NCBI GenBank assembly: GCA_032158295.1
Contig: CM063250.1
Coordinates: 937,501 to 1,001,500 of the forward strand
Length of the DNA stretch: 64,000 nucleotides
Reading direction: 5' to 3'
From: Pycnopodia helianthoides
Lineage: Eukaryota > Echinodermata > Asteroidea > Forcipulatida > Asteriidae
The notes under the pieces were generated by a model. It ran no database searches, was not told where the DNA came from, and saw only the letters and a program-made list of their open reading frames with translations. This document shows positions 1-10,954 of the stretch, piece by piece. The stretch's first letter is position 1; each line of letters starts with the position of its first letter. A program made the translations under genes and the position numbers.

Positions 1-285
1 AATGCCCCCTATTTTACACCCCTTCCCATCGTTGGATCCCCACCCCTTCCCCATCATCGGCAGCTTCCTGCATGCAAAGGCCAACAAAGTGGGAATGCTA
101 AGTCAACTCGTGCATGGATTACAAGGTGAAATCCAAACCAGTTAGTAGCAAACATTTGTCTCTTTGGTGAACCATACGAACCTACATTTATTGAAAAACA
201 AAATCTTGTTTTGTGCCCTTCTAAAATTAAACTCTTTTAGTTATTCAAAGAATGACAACTGGAGATATCAGAAATATTTGCCTAC

Positions 286-458
286 CTTGTGTCGACCCCT
301 CTACATTTTTGTGTGGATACTTCAAACCCGTCTGGGTTCATGGATGGCAAGATGTGAATCCTTGTAGTGTCAAGGAGCCGTCTTACCTCACTATTCCCAC
401 TCTGATATCCCTCAAGTAGATGCTCTAACAAGTGGAGAAGAATTTCTCTACCTACAGC
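286..458 (-). CDS. carboxypeptidase exon 3 (NPDG motif)
   Basis: The acceptor TTCTATTCAG| and the donor ACAAG|GTAGGC bound a 173-nt exon. It reads AVGREILLHLLEHL and then RIHILPSMNPDGFE, the conserved stretch that follows the zinc motif in the N/E subfamily. It ends in phase 2, so at least one more exon must exist left of the window. Confidence 0.88.
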
Positions 459-3044
459 CTGAATAGAATAAATAAAAAGGAATATGTTTTAATATTTATC
501 ACTTCCCATTCTTAAATTCCCGAAATAGACACTCGAGAAAATGAAGAAAGATTGTTCTTCTCACAATCAGAATGGTAAAAATAAAAGGAAAATCATTTCA
601 TAATTGTCATTTTACATTCTTATATTCCTGAAGTAGACACTTTAAAGAAAATATCCTGATGAATTGCACGAAAAATAACTGTGTTACTTTTTATAGGATA
701 AAGATAAGTGCTATACAACCATCGCTTCGGATGTTGCGGAGACTAAATCTGTTTAACATATTTGTCTTCCATAATAGACATTTAAAAAAACAATAGTACG
801 ACAAAAAGGTGGCGGTTTAGCGCTTAATAACTAACCGTAAGTACAAAACACTATGACTCGTAGTAATAACTCATTCATCATTTATCTGTCAAACATAACA
901 CCTCATCATTGTATAGTTCAAAAGCTATTGTGTTCGAAATGAACATACGTCAATACACGGTCTTACAAAGTGGTGAGAATTAGAATCAAAATTCTGTTCA
1001 AGAGATGGTGGTATAAGAAATAATGTATTTTGTAATCCATTCCGGTGTCTACATTTTTTTTTGGGGGGGGGCCTTACGGTAACTAAATATGATGACAACT
1101 TTTACAAAACGTCGTATTATAAGCCGATATTTTGTTTTTAACTTAAACCCTTTTTGCGTTTGGGTTGGTCTTAGCTTTGAAATAATTGTACGTCATCATT
1201 ACATCATCATCTACTTATGCTTCTTGACAGATTTTCATTTAGAGCAGACATTAGAATGTCTGTATAGAATGGGAAATCAGACCGAGTTTCTCACTTTAGA
1301 TTATGAATCGGACTGACGTATACATTGAACCCACCTCGTTGCCGTGCATGTTGCCTACGTATTTGGCTTCTGGTCTGCCTGTTATCCGACCATTTGGTTT
1401 ACTCCCAGCCACAGCCATTACCCAAAGGTCTCTACCTAAATATAACGACAGATGGATTAAAATAAAGGGGAAATATTATTGCATGACAGGAATGTGGTTG
1501 TTGGACGCTTAACATAAATCGTAATAAAATGTCTTGCTTAAAATTCACACCAGACTTCGAGGCTTTTGAGGGCTTGAGGCCGAAGTGTGCACGGTATCTC
1601 AAATTAAACTCTCTGAGTTCATCTTAAATCTTTATCATCAACCTTCTCTTCCATCACTCAAATTCAATTCCAAATGTAAAGGTGAATAATATCCACATTA
1701 ATGTTTGGTGTTGAATACACTGAGGGGCCCATTTTGAACACAGCTGTAGATTATTCAATGAAGATGACAGCTTCCGTAAAAGATTATAATCCGTCCAAGA
1801 TAACTTAGAAAACAAGTACATTGTCTTCACATCGGGTGCCCTTACCAGTGATAAAGGTGATTGACAATGAGCTATGTAGGAGAACTGGCTACTGCACTGT
1901 CAAAACTCTTGTGTTGAATTGATTTGTTCGGTAGCTACACGTGATAACACCGACACGGTGTTAATTATATAAAAACAAACATTTATTTATTTCAATATAG
2001 CAAATGGCAGTTAACACTGCTGGCAGTTTAACTAACATGGGCTTTTTTGATTGGCAAGGATACATCCTTGCAACTTTGCTACTGAAATAAATTATTTCAA
2101 AGTGTTGCAAAAACTGGGGTGTTAAACTGATTCTTTCCGGTATCTATCAATGTGACAACACTGACATGGTGTTAGTTACCCGCATTACTATATCGTTGGT
2201 GAGGTTAACACCATGTTGGTGTTGTCACAGATAAATACAAGATCAATTTAAACCAATTTGCAGTGGATTTACACCGGACGTGTTCAATAATATACCGAAG
2301 AACGATTACACGAGTTTTTGCAGTGTTAGTAACACCGTACGTGTGTCACTAACAGAACCGAAAGACGATTAACCGAGTTTTGCGTGTAGTAGTTACACGA
2401 CGTGTCACATAACAGATACCGAAAGAATCGATTAACACCGGAGTTTTTGCAGTGTGTGTGAATCCGCTATGGGTAGCCTAATACCCGTTTTTACTCACAA
2501 AAACAATCATGAAATTTCTGAATGATTTCAATGGCAATTGAAAATCGTCCATCAGTAAAAACAGATTTCTTGATTGGCCTGTGGAATTGTTCCACCCCAA
2601 CGATATGTATTCGTGGTTGCAGCAAACTCCTCTCCCACCAAAAAGGATATGTGTAATTAATACAATACAAAATCGAAAGAATATGAGTGCACGAATTTAG
2701 CCACGAGGTGAAACCTGGACTATTCTATTTCACGAGGCGAACCGAATGAAATGGAAAAGCCAGATTTTACCTCGTGATTATATTCTGCGACAATGAACGG
2801 ACGAAACTGTTATATAAATGATATGAATATTAAATAAATCCCCAGAAAAACAAAAGCGATCAGCCCAACCTTTCACAGATTTTCCAATGCTGTACATGTA
2901 ACTGGTATCCGGGTACATTTTTGAAAGTGACGTCATCACTGACGTCAGTTGCGCGTGGTTGTGGTAATCTGTCTTCACCACGGGTAGTGCTTTGGCAGCA
3001 CAGGTCATGTAGAGTATCAAAATAGCGCCCAACGTGGACGTCAT
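286..3044 (-). CDS. M14 metallocarboxypeptidase (CPD/CPE/CPM/CPN-like), N-terminal three exons, 3' end off window
   Basis: Three minus-strand exons (3044-2870, 1435-1335, 458-286) join in compatible phases (1, 0, 2) with GT-AG borders. The protein starts with a hydrophobic signal peptide (about residues 1-20). It then reads directly into the catalytic fold with YHNHAQL, SIGKSVKG, RDLWVMAVAG, KYVGNMHGNE and PSMNPDGFE. The family removes C-terminal Lys/Arg from peptides with a zinc ion held by HxxE plus a later His. HxxE is visible in NMHGNE, and NPDG is the next conserved block. The exons containing the later zinc His, the catalytic Glu and any membrane anchor or extra domain would lie left of position 286 and were not found in 1-285. 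Signal peptide plus N/E-subfamily motifs indicate a secretory-pathway or cell-surface peptidase. Whether it is single-domain (CPM/CPE/CPN) or multi-domain (CPD) cannot be told here. Confidence 0.88.
459..1334 (-). other. intron 2 of the carboxypeptidase gene
   Basis: AT-rich intron. It carries a T8-G10 homopolymer junction near 1056-1073. I see no other gene or recognisable element in it. Confidence 0.7.
1335..1435 (-). CDS. carboxypeptidase exon 2 (HxxE zinc motif)
   Basis: The acceptor TATTTAG| and the donor GAG|GTGGGT bound a 101-nt exon. It starts by completing the split Gly and reads RDLWVMAVAG to NMHGNE. The His and Glu of MHGNE are the first two zinc ligands of M14 peptidases. It ends in phase 0. 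Confidence 0.88.
1945..1963. repeat. short perfect inverted repeat
   Basis: TAACACCG and CGGTGTTA flank three bases (ACA), giving an 8-bp perfect stem. It lies in intron 1 of the carboxypeptidase gene and shares the ACAC(C/T)GACA(C/T)GGTGTTA core with the larger inverted repeat at 2151-2229. Confidence 0.7.
2151..2229. repeat. inverted repeat, 24-bp arms
   Basis: Arms at 2151-2174 and 2206-2229 match at 22 of 24 positions around a 31-nt loop. The core is a CATGGTGTTA / TAACACCATG pair. This looks like the core of a small foldback element. Confidence 0.75.
2282..2465. repeat. three degenerate tandem units of about 60-75 bp
   Basis: Each unit carries ACCGAA(A)GA, CGATTA, the phrase CGAGTTTTTGCAGTGT (or a variant of it) and a TAACA segment. 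The units start near 2290, 2350 and 2410. They follow the inverted repeat at 2151-2229 and probably belong to the same element. Confidence 0.6.
2870..3044 (-). CDS. carboxypeptidase exon 1 (signal peptide)
   Basis: The ATG at 3044 opens a signal peptide followed by VVKTDYHNHAQL and SIGKSVK. The exon is 175 nt and leaves one base (G) of a split Gly codon. The donor is AAAG|GTTGGG, weaker than consensus, but it falls exactly at the family's conserved SVKG boundary and its phase matches exon 2. The open frame extends further upstream (ATG at 3083), but only the 3044 start puts a signal peptide at the N terminus. Confidence 0.85.
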
Positions 3045-4470
3045 TGTGACGTAAATATCGGATCTATAATGACAAAGAAACAAAAATAATTATACATTTT
3101 CGAGCCTTCATCTTACCGATTTATTGTTTGTGTATAGGCCTACGACGAATTGTGTTACACTTTGGATCATTGCTACCAAATCTAAATATATAACCAAAAT
3201 GATATAGCTTTGGTTTTTTTTCCCTGGAACTTAGAAAGTATCAATAATTAAAAGTTTTCTTTGACTTATCACCCATCCATCCCAACTTTCGATCTAAAAC
3301 AAAGTTGTCCGTTTTTTTCCTTTATTTTTTTCTTAAATTAAACTATTAAATTTTCGATTTTCAAATATTTACCTTGACACGCCTACCCACATTTTTGAAA
3401 AGACAAACTGAAATGTTAAAACATTGATGATTCGGAATTGCTTCGTACAATTCCTTTTATTGATTACTACTGTGCAATACTCCCACACATGGCTTCACGG
3501 TGTCAAGGAACTCATTTTATTAGGTGGTGGGTTATACGTACACCACTTCCGAAGGAAGTCATCAAATCTGAAAGGAGGTCAACTGTACACCTGTACAATG
3601 AACCTAATCTTAACACCCCCCCCCCCAATAAAAAGAATATTAAATAAATATAAATAAATAAACAAATAAATAAATACAATAAAACGTGACAGAATCTAAG
3701 CCGTGACTGTTTATTTTCTCGAAAGACATCAGAATTTGAAAATGTTTGCAGATTGTTTACTTAACTTGCGCAATACAAATCAAAGGACGGGAACTTGTAC
3801 AGTAGTGTGTGGTGTTTAACCTTTCCGCAGTTGGTACGGTAATGTCATTTGAACCAGAGAGATAGGCGCTATCTCTATGCTCTACTGAACAATGATTTAA
3901 AAAAGACAAATCTGGAGACTTCTTAGATCATTCATTTTATGCCTTATTCTTTATTTTAGTAGAAATACTTTCATTTTACAATAATTGTTTTGGCTCGGAA
4001 GGAGCCTTGAGATATTGTGTTTATAACTTTTTAACTGTACAGCCAGTCTTCCATTCGATATGCAAGCATGCATGCGTACATAATTACTAAGTGCTGTGAA
4101 CCTGTCAGAATTTCCAGTCGGAAAAGATAAATAACAAAACAACAACTCAAGGTGAGAGAGGATTGATCTTATTGTGGAGTGACCGAGCAAACCAACCGAA
4201 ACCCCGGACCCACCTTTGTAACAACACCGAGTGTCATTCTAATAATATTGTTTTGTCAAAGTGCAGTTGTGTTTCTATATCCTGCATGCATAGTCTGATT
4301 TTACGGTTTTGCGGTTTTATTGTTTACTTTTTATTCCATGTTTTCACTCACCGAGTCCTACTGTGCTCTTTTTGTCAATATTGTATATTTTAAAAAACTC
4401 TGCTTCAGATTTGCAAAATTTTAAATTCTGTTCAATCATATCTCATTAAAAAGGCATCAAAATTGTTTGA
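3045..4470. other. no gene seen; simple repeats
   Basis: Upstream flank of the carboxypeptidase gene. It would hold its promoter and 5' UTR, but no core element is convincing. An (AAAT)n-like microsatellite runs 3640-3680, preceded by a C9 run near 3616. The open frames here look like chance. Confidence 0.5.
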
Positions 4471-4478
4471 TAATCTTC

Positions 4479-4745
4479 AAAGGCAGTGGATACTTTTGGT
4501 AATTACTCAAGAAATACATTACCATAAAAAGTATTGTGAGAAACGACTCACTCTGAAGTAATGTAGTTTTTGAGAAAGAGCTAATTTCTCACTAAAATAT
4601 TTGAATTTGAGAAAGGCTTCAGACATGAAGCCTTTCTCATATATTCGAAAGCACACAATTCTATGCAACCCTGATGTTTTTTCTTTCATTATTTTTGTCT
4701 CCATACCCATTGTCTTGCAAAGCGAGAGAAACAAGCAAGTTAAAA
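4479..4745. mobile_element. relic of an inverted-repeat element (AAAGGCAGTGGATAC end)
   Basis: The left end, AAAGGCAGTGGATACTTTTG, followed by GTAATTACTCAAGAAATA, resembles the end of the element at 32591-32931 (AAAGGCCCTGTACACTATTG). A short internal palindrome, GAAAGGCTTCAGACATGAAGCCTTTC, lies at 4611-4640. No right end was found, so the copy is truncated. Confidence 0.55.
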
Positions 4746-5746
4746 ACAAGTTAAAAACACGACTAAATACGAAATTGCTTAAGCGGCTGTAGTTCGTTTT
4801 CTTACAATCTAGACGGTGGGATATCGACGCACTGTTCAAATGATAAAGAAAACAGTGGTTTATAACTCTTTAAAGTGAAACACTGCACTTGATGGGAACG
4901 TACTTTCAATTTAATAAAATCGCACAGCCAGTCATAAAGCAATCTAAGCCTCAGGTTGGGATCAATTTAAATTATTTAATAATAAAGGACAAATATTGAA
5001 GACGGTATAGTTTTGGTGTGTATCTCTGTTTTTCAATGCAAACGGTTGAGTTTCCTTTGACTTTGAAATGGAAACTGTTCAACATCTTTTGGGTAAAGAT
5101 TTATTAAAACTGTTGTTTTCCACCGGATGATGACTATAAACAGGTAGGCCTATTCCATCGAAGTCCCATTCATTAAAATCTGAAATGTTTCTATAAAATT
5201 TATCTTTGACAGTGAATATAGGAAGGAATGATCTGGTGAGAAGAGAGCACTCTGAATATCGACTTAAAGGCAATGGCCGATTTGTACTGTTTTCCCTTCC
5301 AAAGCAGTCGTTTACTTTGACTGTATATGACCTTATCCTTGTTAATGGGCGCGTCTTGAGTCATTCTTTCTTTGACAGTTCGACCTTACTCTGCCGAAAC
5401 CTCACTTGAACAACTCCAGCCCAAACCCTCCCCTAATTAACCAACGTCCGATCTCACGATTCTTGTCAACTTCATGGATTTGATTTATATTGGTCAAGCA
5501 CATGCCTCTGATGCCACTCAATATACGTATTAACCCTGAACAATTGATTATGGGGATTTCCCCTTCAATTTTGGCTGGGGTAGACACTCCAGCTTTACTA
5601 ATCCCTGACTAACACCCAGGTCAGACTTTGGGAAAAAATCTACGAGTGGATACTAATTGTATATTCAATTGGATACTATCAATTGTTTCAATTATTTCTT
5701 GTTGTGGTTTAGGCCTGTCCAATAAAACCCATACATTTTGGGTTAA

Positions 5747-6046
5747 CACTTTAGAGTCACACTTCTGGGTCAGAATTGACCCGAATCTGGGTTCCGTGGG
5801 GCCTGACCCATAACTGGGTCAGTTTGACCCAGAATCTGCATCAAAATGACCCAGAATCTGTATCAAAATGACCCAGAATCTGCATCAAAATGACCCAGAA
5901 TCTGTATCAAAATGACATATCAATAGTTCAAACTGACGCAGAATTCATTTTTTTCAAACCACTTTCCGGGTCACCTGATCCGGAAATGGGTCAGGCCACC
6001 TGAGACCCGGAAGCCGGGTCAATTGTGACCCGTGGTTTTTAGAGTG
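5747..6046. mobile_element. foldback/MITE-like element with internal 22-bp minisatellite
   Basis: The ends CACTTTAGAG and TTTTTAGAGTG are inverted. Inside them lie longer inverted arms built from GGGTCA-AATTGACCCG and GGCCTGACCCAT blocks (about 5760-5812 against 5988-6030). The centre (5822-5915) has four to five copies of a 22-bp unit TGACCCAGAATCTGCATCAA(AA). No transposase frame is present. No clear target duplication is visible. Confidence 0.75.
5822..5915. repeat. 22-bp minisatellite inside the foldback element
   Basis: The unit is GACCCAGAATCTGCATCAAA plus AT, with C/T alternation at one base (GCATC / GTATC) between successive copies. This suggests a 44-bp higher-order unit. Confidence 0.8.
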
Positions 6047-6051
6047 CAGGA

Positions 6052-6190
6052 TTGATGGAACACCTATACTCAGTCGGTAGGAAACTAGAGTCTAATGGAA
6101 ACACCTAGGACTAACTCGGTCGGTAGGAAACTAGAGTCTACTATTAATGGAACACCTATACTCAGTCGGTAGGAAACTAGAGTCTACTAA
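6052..6190. repeat. three tandem copies of a 45-55-bp unit
   Basis: Each copy reads AATGGAA(A)CACCTA... followed by CGGTAGGAAACTAGAGTCTA. The array begins immediately after the foldback element. Confidence 0.8.
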
Positions 6191-6550
6191 CACACTATAC
6201 CTTTCAACACACTTTCACATAGGCCTAGCTTGCATCTGTAACATCCGCAACACACACAACTATCCTATAATAATCCTGACCATGATTTTTCTGTCTATAG
6301 TAAATTTAAGTTAATATCCTTATCATTGAAGTGATAAAAATACTATTTTCACTGACTTACCTGATCTGAGAAAAAAATCTACAAGACAAGCAATTTTAAA
6401 ATCCTTCTGTCGGGCGTTGATCAAAGTCAGGAAGGACTATCCCCAGGCTACGCGCATGCCTTTTGACACGTTTCAGTCTTCCATTCATAAAATAAGAAGA
6501 CTCGGATGGCGAGAAATCAATGTGCCGTGCTCGGGACATGCACGGTTTTG

Positions 6551-6628
6551 GAGTAAGCGGCTAGGTAGGAGTGATGGTTACGTGTACCAGCGTGCTAGGT
6601 AGGAGTGACGGTTACGTGCACCAGCGTG
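6551..6628. repeat. two copies of a 38-bp tandem unit
   Basis: GCTAGGTAGGAGTGA(T/C)GGTT followed by ACGTG(T/C)ACCAGCGTG occurs twice in a row. The sequence is GC-rich compared with its surroundings. Confidence 0.75.
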
Positions 6629-6629
6629 A

Positions 6630-7800
6630 GGGACTGCGCGGTGGGATGCGGCGAGTGGAGTGACTCATGATTTTTTGTGTGACGCATTTCCGACTGGTCA
6701 AAAAGCAACAAGGGCAAATAGGGGTTTGAAATCACCCGATTTACAAAGACAGAGGCAGGCGGAAGCCATTACCTAATTCTTTGGTTTTGTACTCTTGGGT
6801 TTTCCTGTCATTCAACTGTAGCTCTAAATATAGTGCTTTATTGTCTGTATGGTGATTACAAAACCACACAGACGACAACATTTGAGTGAACTTTGATCAT
6901 TCCATCCGATGTCTGATTCTTTATATGATGAATATTCATGTTCACATACCCTTATGCTATCCACATTCAGTTGACAGGTTAAACAATTAAAGAGTAAGAC
7001 ATCTCAAAACAAAATGAGATTTGGATCGGTTTATTAACCTGAAGTACAGGTCCCACTACCTCAATGATGGTAACAAAAAACTCCCTATTAACTGATCGAT
7101 ATGCACCACAAAAGTCAACAGAGGGCGCAGGTCAATTTTCTATACGCCTTGCACTGTGGATCAGCCTCGCTACCATGGGCAGCGCGCCGTATCGATACCT
7201 CTCGTCACTATGAGCGAGCGAGCAAGGCATGCTGGACAAAATGACGCGGCGAGATCGATCATCCCTGGGAACGAGGTTGACTGTGGATGCAACCCACTAA
7301 ATAGAAGTCCCATGGCAACCCATGCAAAATTTTGTACAAATTCAAAAAACATTATGAAGTCATTTAGAATAAGACAAAAATATGCAGTAAAACTTAATTG
7401 ATAAATAATGTTCATAGCTATGCCCTATAGAGTGCTAATTTTCAGAAGAGTGGCCCCCCTAGTTGCCCCTTCCCTACACAGTAATCTCCATAAGATAAAG
7501 TTTTACCCAACATACCCATGTCCATTGGTAGGGAAAACCAAGCACCACATCCAGAACAGTGGAAAATCTGTTGCTCAAATCAACAATCTAGAAGTAGGGC
7601 CTATACCGACAGACAAAAGTTGATATGTCACGGCCCTTTTATGCCGGCAGGGTGGTAATCTTTTTATCATTCTTGAAGTCAATGAGTGCTTGGTATTCAC
7701 CTTTTTGATGTTGCTTAGCGGAACCTTGGCTTTTCAAATAAATTTCTCATCTTCTCGTAAGCTTTGTGCTTTTCCTTGGTAACCACAAGATCTCTAATGG
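6630..7800. other. no gene seen
   Basis: Unassigned sequence. A CpG-rich patch near 7160-7290 contains ATCGATCATCCCTGGGAACG, which recurs in inverse orientation (with TTTCC) at about 15150-15175. This suggests a dispersed element, but no ends were defined. Confidence 0.4.
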
Positions 7801-9725
7801 GTACAATAATAATAATAAATAATAATAAATATGATTTATAATGCGCCGAATCCACTCTGCAGAGTGCTCAAGGCGCAATGGAAGAAAGAGAAGGGACAAA
7901 TGAAGAATTAAGAATAGGAAACATTAAATAGGTGAGTCTTCAGGTAACGTTTAAATGTATCAACAGAAGTGCAATTTCTTATAACCAGAGGGAGAACATT
8001 CCATAGAGCTGGACCAGCATGTGCAAAAGCCCGCTCCCCCATACTTTTGTAGATTTGGGAATAACTAGAGAACCAGAGTTGGACGAACGTAAAGATCTGA
8101 CAGGAGTGTACTTATGAACAAGCCCAACATTGTATTGAGGAGCAGAACCATTAACCGAGTGGAAGACAAGAAGCAATATTTTAAATATGATGCGATCTTT
8201 TACTTGTAACCGTGAAGAGATTTCAGAGTGGGTGTGATATGTGTATGTTTTTTAGAGAGGGTGACAATACGTGCTGCAGCGTTTTGGAGCTTTTGGAGTT
8301 TGGACAACTGGGTCTGGGGTAAGTTGAAAAGCAGGGCATTCCCAAAATCGAGTCGAGAGGAAATTAGTGCGTGAACTAACTTTTCAGTAGCAGATTTTGT
8401 TAAGTATTTCCTAATGAACCCAATATTGCGAAGTTGGTACCTTACAGATCTACAAATGCTGGAAATTTGATGAGACATTGTCATGCCACAATCCAACATT
8501 ACTCCTAAGTTACGACACGCCTGGGACACATTGATGGTACAGCCAGAGAAAGAGATGGATTCCAAGTTGACTTTACTTAACTGAGTCCTTGAACCAAATA
8601 AAAGAAACTCAGATTTGGAAAGGTTCAGTTTTAATGAATGAGAGTTCAGCCAAGAATGGACGTCAAACAAGCAATTTTCAAGGTGGGTGACAGCATTTGT
8701 AGCATCAGCCTGGTTGGGTTTGAAGGAAAGATAAAGTTGGATATCATCGGCGTATATGTGATAATTGATATTATGGCGTCGTAGGATGTGTCCCAAACTA
8801 ATCAAGTAAACAGAAAATAAGGTGGGCCCGCCCACAGAACCCTGTGGTACACCGCGAGTGAGAGGCATACTGTTAGATTTGCAGTCTTTGATACAGACAA
8901 TCTGTGAGTGACAACAAAGATACGACTGAAACCATTCATATGCCTGACCTCTAACACCGAAAGAACGGAGGGTGTTCAGCAAAACAGAATGGTTGACGGT
9001 GTCGAAAGCGGAAGACATATCGAGTAAGAGCATGGAAGTGATATTTCCTTGGTCCATTCCCTGAAGGATGGAGTTGGACACGTTGACCAGGAGGGTTTCG
9101 ACACTGTGGTGAGGACGATATGCAGATTGAAAGGGATCAAATAAATTATCTAAAAAATAATTAGTGAGTCTTGAAAAAACAACCCTCTCAAGAATTTTGA
9201 ACAAAAATGGCAAATTAGAGACAGGACGGTAGTTTTGGAGTATGTCTGAATCTAGAGAACTTTTTTCAGGAGTGGAGTGACATGCGCAATCTTCAGACAA
9301 GAAGGAACATTGGCCTGGTCAATGCTTAAATTAACTATCTGTGAGATAATGGGAGCAAATGTAGATGAACAATCTTTCAACAGAATGGTAGGGATAGGGT
9401 CTAATTGACATGACTTAGGAGTTATTTTTCTAAGGATGGAATGAATCTCATCAGGATTAGTGGGCTGCAGAGTGTCGAGCGAAGATGCAGTAAGAGGTTG
9501 AGGTAGCGATTCATCTGGAGAAAGACTGTCACAGATAGTCTGAACTTTAGTTTGGAAGAACTGGATGAACGTCTCAGCCATCGCATGACTATCGGTATGA
9601 CACGGTAAAGTGGAGGACTGCTTGCGATTCAAAAGACGGTTGGCGAGAGAGAAGAGCTTACGTGAATCACTGCCGCAGTCTTCGACGAGACCAACGTAAT
9701 GTGAGCGTTTGGCCTTTATTAACAA
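7801..9725 (-). mobile_element. CR1/L2-type non-LTR retrotransposon, 5'-truncated, frameshifted
   Basis: Minus-strand open frames cover the end of ORF2. The thumb and C-terminal region runs to the stop at 7908-7910 (THLFNVSYS). Then comes a short 3' UTR with GCGCATTATAAATC, ending in an (ATT)n-type microsatellite at 7801-7835. This 3' end is typical of the L2/CR1 group. The endonuclease domain and ORF1 are missing. The element stops at about 9726, where the 41-bp satellite begins. At least two frameshifts (near 9260 at an A6 run, and near 8215) mean it is dead. Confidence 0.88.
7908..9725 (-). pseudogene. LINE ORF2 reverse transcriptase remnant
   Basis: The RNA-dependent DNA polymerase blocks appear in order on the minus strand. 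They are the finger motif NYRPVSNLPFLFKILERVV, motif A LDMSSAFDTVNH, motif B GVPQGSVGGPTLF and motif C YADDIQLYL with both catalytic aspartates. After these come LNLSKSEFLLFG and the C-terminal LQNAAARIV. The middle frame (9300-8200) is intact for 366 codons. The upstream frame (9725-9252) ends in TPLLKK, which should continue directly into the finger motif but is offset by one base. The C-terminal part (about 8215-7908) is in a third frame. No apurinic endonuclease domain is present upstream. Confidence 0.9.
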
Positions 9726-9738
9726 CGAAATAATACAA

Positions 9739-10694
9739 AAGAGGGTGTCATTGGCACAATGCCATAGGTCAAGTTGGGCCAGAGGGCATTATTGGCCCAA
9801 TGCCATAGGTCTGGTTGAGCCAGAGGGCATCATTGGCCCAATGCCATAGGTTTAGTTGAGCCAAAAAGGTGTTCTTGGCGTAATGGCAAAGGTCTAGTTG
9901 AGCCAGAGGGTGTCATTGACCCAATGCCATAGGTCAAGTTGGGCCAGAGGGCATCATTGGCCCAATGTCATAGGTCTAGTTGAGCCAGAGGGTGTCATTG
10001 GTCCAATGCCATAGGTCTAGTTGAGCCAAAGGGTGTCATTGGTCCAATGCCAAAGGTCTAGTTGAGCCAGAGGGTATCATTGACCCAATGCCATAGGTTT
10101 AGTTGAGCCAGAGGGTATCATTGGCCCAATGCCATAGGTCTAGTTGAGCCAGAGGGTGTCTCTGGCCCAATGCCATAGGTTTAGTTGAGCCAAAAAAGTG
10201 TTTTTCACGTAATGGCATAGGTCTAGTTGAGCCAGAGGGTGTCATTGACCCAATGCCATAGGTCTAGTTGAGCCAAAGGGTGTCATTGGTCCAATGCCAA
10301 AGGTCTAGTTGAGCCAAAGGGTGTCATTGGCCCAATGCCATAGGTTTAGTTGAGCCAAAACGGTGTTCTTGGCGTAATGGCATAGTTCTAGTTGAGCCAG
10401 AGGGTGTCATTGACCCAATGCCATAGGTCTAGTTGAGCCAAAGGGTGTCATTGGTCCAATGCCATAGGTCTAGTTGAGCCAAAGGGTGACATTGGTCCAA
10501 TGCCAAAGGTCTAGTTGAGCCAGAGGGTATCATTGGCCCAATGCCATAGGTTTAGTTGAGCCAAGAAGGTGTTCTTGGCGTAATGGCATAGGCCTGGTTG
10601 AGCCAGGGGTGTCATTCGCCCAATGCCATAGGTCTAGTTGAGGCAAAGGGTTTCCTTGGCGTAATGCCATAGGTCTAGTTGAGCCAAAGGGTAT
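9739..10694. repeat. 41-bp satellite array, about 23 units
   Basis: The unit is GAGCCAGAGGGTGTCATTGG followed by CCCAATGCCATAGGTCTAGTT. Units vary by point changes; a recurrent variant has AAAAAGGTGTTCTTGGCGTAA in place of the GTGTCATTGGCCCAA part. Variant units recur every few copies, suggesting a higher-order repeat. The array directly follows the truncated 5' end of the LINE. Because 41 is not a multiple of three, the apparent peptide PLAQLDLWHWANDT is not a coding signal. Confidence 0.93.
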
Positions 10695-10810
10695 AAGGTA
10701 TACAAAATACAATTTCGGTCATGAAATGTAAGGATTGTGCAAGTAAAACCTAGTATGAATGCATCATTCAATGAACATAAAAGTAGGGCGCTAAAGTGTA
10801 CAATGTTAGA

Positions 10811-10862
10811 TGCTGGCGCAGGCGCGGTTCTAGAGCCACAATTCGGGGGGCTAGACCATTGA
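10811..10862 (+). repeat. dispersed repeat end, GGCGCAGGCGCGGTTCTA
   Basis: GCTGGCGCAGGCGCGGTTCTA followed by a G-rich GGGGGGCTAGACC occurs here, and in inverse orientation at 13190-13262. This is probably the end of a dispersed element. Confidence 0.6.
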
Positions 10863-10954
10863 TCTACAAATATCAGTATAATGTAGATCAATGGGTTAGA
10901 CCTTTTGCACGTGACGCCACCCTCTAACTTTCGCAAGTCGAAAAGCAACATTAT

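Noticed and set aside
4519..4839. 106-codon minus-strand open frame
   Set aside because: Lies within the inverted-repeat relic and contains its palindrome; no domain.
10530..10951. Minus-strand open frames with repeated LDLWHWANDT-like peptides
   Set aside because: Read-through of the 41-bp satellite, not a protein repeat.
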